From assembly GCA_018881555.1 (NCBI GenBank), contig JACAXG010000107.1, positions 2,907,158 to 2,971,157 on the forward strand: DNA of 64,000 nucleotides. The letters run 5' to 3'. The DNA is from Amblyornis subalaris (lineage: Eukaryota; Chordata; Aves; Passeriformes; Ptilonorhynchidae). Positions within the stretch are counted from its first letter, which is position 1. Each line of letters opens with the position of its first letter. Positions 62,148-64,000 of this stretch are shown in pieces. The notes beneath the pieces are model-generated. The model did no database searches, had not been told where the DNA came from, and saw only the letters and a program-made list of their open reading frames with translations. Position numbers and translations under genes: made by a program.

Positions 62148-62639
62148 TATCATGAAAGGCAAATGATGAAAATTGAACACTGAGCTTTCATCTTTTTCGG
62201 TCTGACAGTGTCACCGTCTGCCTTGTTTTTCCTCCTGCACTCATTCCAATACCTCAACTGTAAGTGAGCGATGGCCAGGTGTGAGCACTGTCCATCCTTC
62301 TGTTCCTGAAAAACAAGGAAGACATAAAAAAACCCCCCAGACCTACTCTTCAGGTAAACAGCGTTATCTCCACCATCAGACCAGACCACATGTGCGTAAA
62401 AGGATGTGCTATCAAAAATATCTGTAATGGTGACCTTAAAAAAGTACAAGAAGTGCTAATGAATTTCTTGTTATTTTAGAAAGGGACTTTCTTCTCTGTT
62501 GGTGCAGAGAGCTTCCTGAAGCAAAAACAAATGAAGCTTTTCTCTCTTTCTTTTTAAATATAAGGTAGAAACATTTTGACTGAGCTTCTGCTCTGTTGTT
62601 TTCTAGTTATTCAGAATTAGGAGGAGAAGCTTTTAATCA

Positions 62640-63024
62640 TCCTTCAGCCTGGAGAAGACAAAGATCTGTGGAGAACTTAGGACACCTTCCAGTACCTAAA
62701 CAGTCTCGTAGAAAGCTGGAGAGGGACTTTGAACAAGGGCATGAAGTGACAGGACAAGGAGGAATGGCCTTAAACTGACAGAGGGCAGGGTTAGATGGGA
62801 TTTCAGGAAGAAATTCTTCCCTGTGAGGGTGGTGAGGCCCTGGCACAGGTTGCCCAGAGAAGCTGTGGCTGCCCCATCCCTGGAAGTGTTCAAGGCCAGG
62901 TTGGACAGGACTTGTAGCAACCTGGTCTAGTGGAAGGTGTCCCTGCTCATGGCAGGGGAGTTGAACACGATGATCTTTAAGGTCCCTCCAAACCTAAACC
63001 CTTCTGTGATTCTGTGATTCTAAG
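62640..63024 (+). mobile_element. CR1 LINE 3' end (about 385 bp)
   Basis: Starts cagcctggagaagacaaaga, passes gaagaaattcttccctgtga and aggccaggttggacaggact, and ends cttctgtgattctgtgattc with two terminal repeat units. The best preserved CR1 3' end here. Confidence 0.93.
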
Positions 63025-64000
63025 ACAAAGTCCTGTCTTTGTCCGAAGTCTGCACATGACATCAAGCAGGAGAACAGAGACATCTCTGCAGTTAACATGA
63101 AGAGTTTTATCAAGATTTTATTGTAATCAAGAGTTTACAGATGTTGAGCAAGGGGAAAGGCAGGGAAGTGTTTTCCCAAATCCACATTTGGAGTTAGTGG
63201 AGGAGCCAAAATTAGGACAAGGTGCTCTTACCTGTCCTCTCTGGGCTCCTGCTTCTGATGCTTGTTGCCTTTGGCAGCAGGTCCTTCTCAAGAAGCTCTC
63301 CCTCTCTTAGCTCATCTGTTTTCCATTTACATTTGTTCATTACCATTCCTCATTTCAAAGCTCCACGTTGGAGCTGGATGTTGCTGGGATGGAGCATTCC
63401 AAGGGCAGAGCCAGGCTGTGCCACCATGGGGAGCTCACGGCAATGCTTGTGGCATTCGGTCAGTGCCTGCAGCTCTGCTCCGACAATGTCACTTTTTGGA
63501 GAGCAGGAGAAGCTGAGCTCTGGCTGTGCATGGATCTTTGGGACGCCACAGCAACCAGGATGCAAAGCCAGTTGCATTAAAACAGGTGCAGTTAATGCCT
63601 TTGTGCAAATATTTAATTTTTGAATCTTCTTGATCCCATTTAAGAGAGATGATACAATAGTCTTGGTGCATGCTCTTTGAACACTGATCAGCCAAGCAGG
63701 TAGATACTATCATTCTATTATAATTTATTTTTTCACATTATTTTTCATCTGTTCTTTTTATAGCATCTGAGCTGCACATATCTGGCAGAGCATCTGGAGT
63801 ACTTTCCACTTCTAACTTTAAATGACCTGACAAAACACTCCAGATTGAGGAGGCTCAGTGTCTGGCTTTTATTAGTCACCTCACATATTTGAGGTTTTCC
63901 ACTTGCTCACCATGAAAACGGCTAATGAGATGTTTTTTGAGTGCTGCTCTTTGTATCATGCAGGTGACAGATATAATGAAGATGGTCATGAGGGCACCTG

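Larger units (their letters stand above)
56111..64000. other. Region upstream of RBM17, no supported gene
   Basis: AT-rich sequence with CR1 fragments, a (GGAGA)n run near 58146-58165, hairpins at 60788-60809 and 62114-62147, and several exon-like open frames discussed as findings. By synteny with human, IL2RA would be the next gene in this direction, but no sushi-domain exon could be recognised. Confidence 0.5.

Noticed and set aside
63222..63623. 133-codon frame with an apparently hydrophobic leader
   Set aside because: The first codon is GTG, and the next ATG lies after the hydrophobic stretch. No splice signals or homology.

Overview
This is vertebrate nuclear DNA, almost certainly from a bird. 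Introns have GT-AG borders, promoters sit in CpG islands, and the dispersed repeats are CR1 LINE fragments plus one solo avian ERV-type LTR. CR1 3' ends are recognised by the 'ttccaaccyaaaccattctatgattct' type terminus or its complement. The LTR type (starts TGTCGTGGTTTAAC, ends AACCAGCACA) suggests a neoavian, probably passerine, genome; that refinement is inference.

Two genes are clear, both on the minus strand and in tandem. PFKFB3 (6-phosphofructo-2-kinase/fructose-2,6-bisphosphatase 3) runs from beyond the left edge to about 33.7 kb. Fourteen coding exons of the main form can be placed to the base (17-12799, 505 codons), every junction in phase. A second, distal first exon coding MPFRK lies at 33678-33693 and splices in phase to the same exon 2. 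RBM17 (SPF45 splicing factor) occupies 45220-55587. Its eleven coding exons give exactly 401 residues plus stop, and a non-coding exon 1 lies in a CpG island. The PFKFB3/RBM17 neighbourhood matches human 10p15, where IL2RA lies on the far side of RBM17. No IL2RA exon could be recognised in 56-64 kb, only weak exon-like pieces.

Layout: 0-8.1 kb PFKFB3 exons 14 to 2; 8.1-12.7 kb intron 1 of the proximal form, with a CpG-rich patch and three CACGTG boxes; 12.3-13.6 kb proximal CpG-island promoter and exon 1; 13.7-14.8 kb two AT-rich blocks enclosing a second GC island with two tandem hypoxia-response cores; 14.8-33.5 kb intron of the distal form, with CR1 copies, an LTR and a candidate muscle-type enhancer; 33.5-33.8 kb distal promoter and first exon; 33.8-45.1 kb intergenic DNA with CR1 fragments; 45.2-55.6 kb RBM17; 55.6-64 kb gene-poor DNA with CR1 copies, a 14-bp perfect hairpin and a few exon-like open frames.

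No undescribed gene system is evident. The points most worth checking are the distal first exon, the tandem HRE island, an Arg in the bisphosphatase domain where human PFKFB3 has Ser, the MEF2/E-box cluster, the 62.1 kb hairpin and the exon-like frames at 56.9, 59.4 and 62.3 kb.
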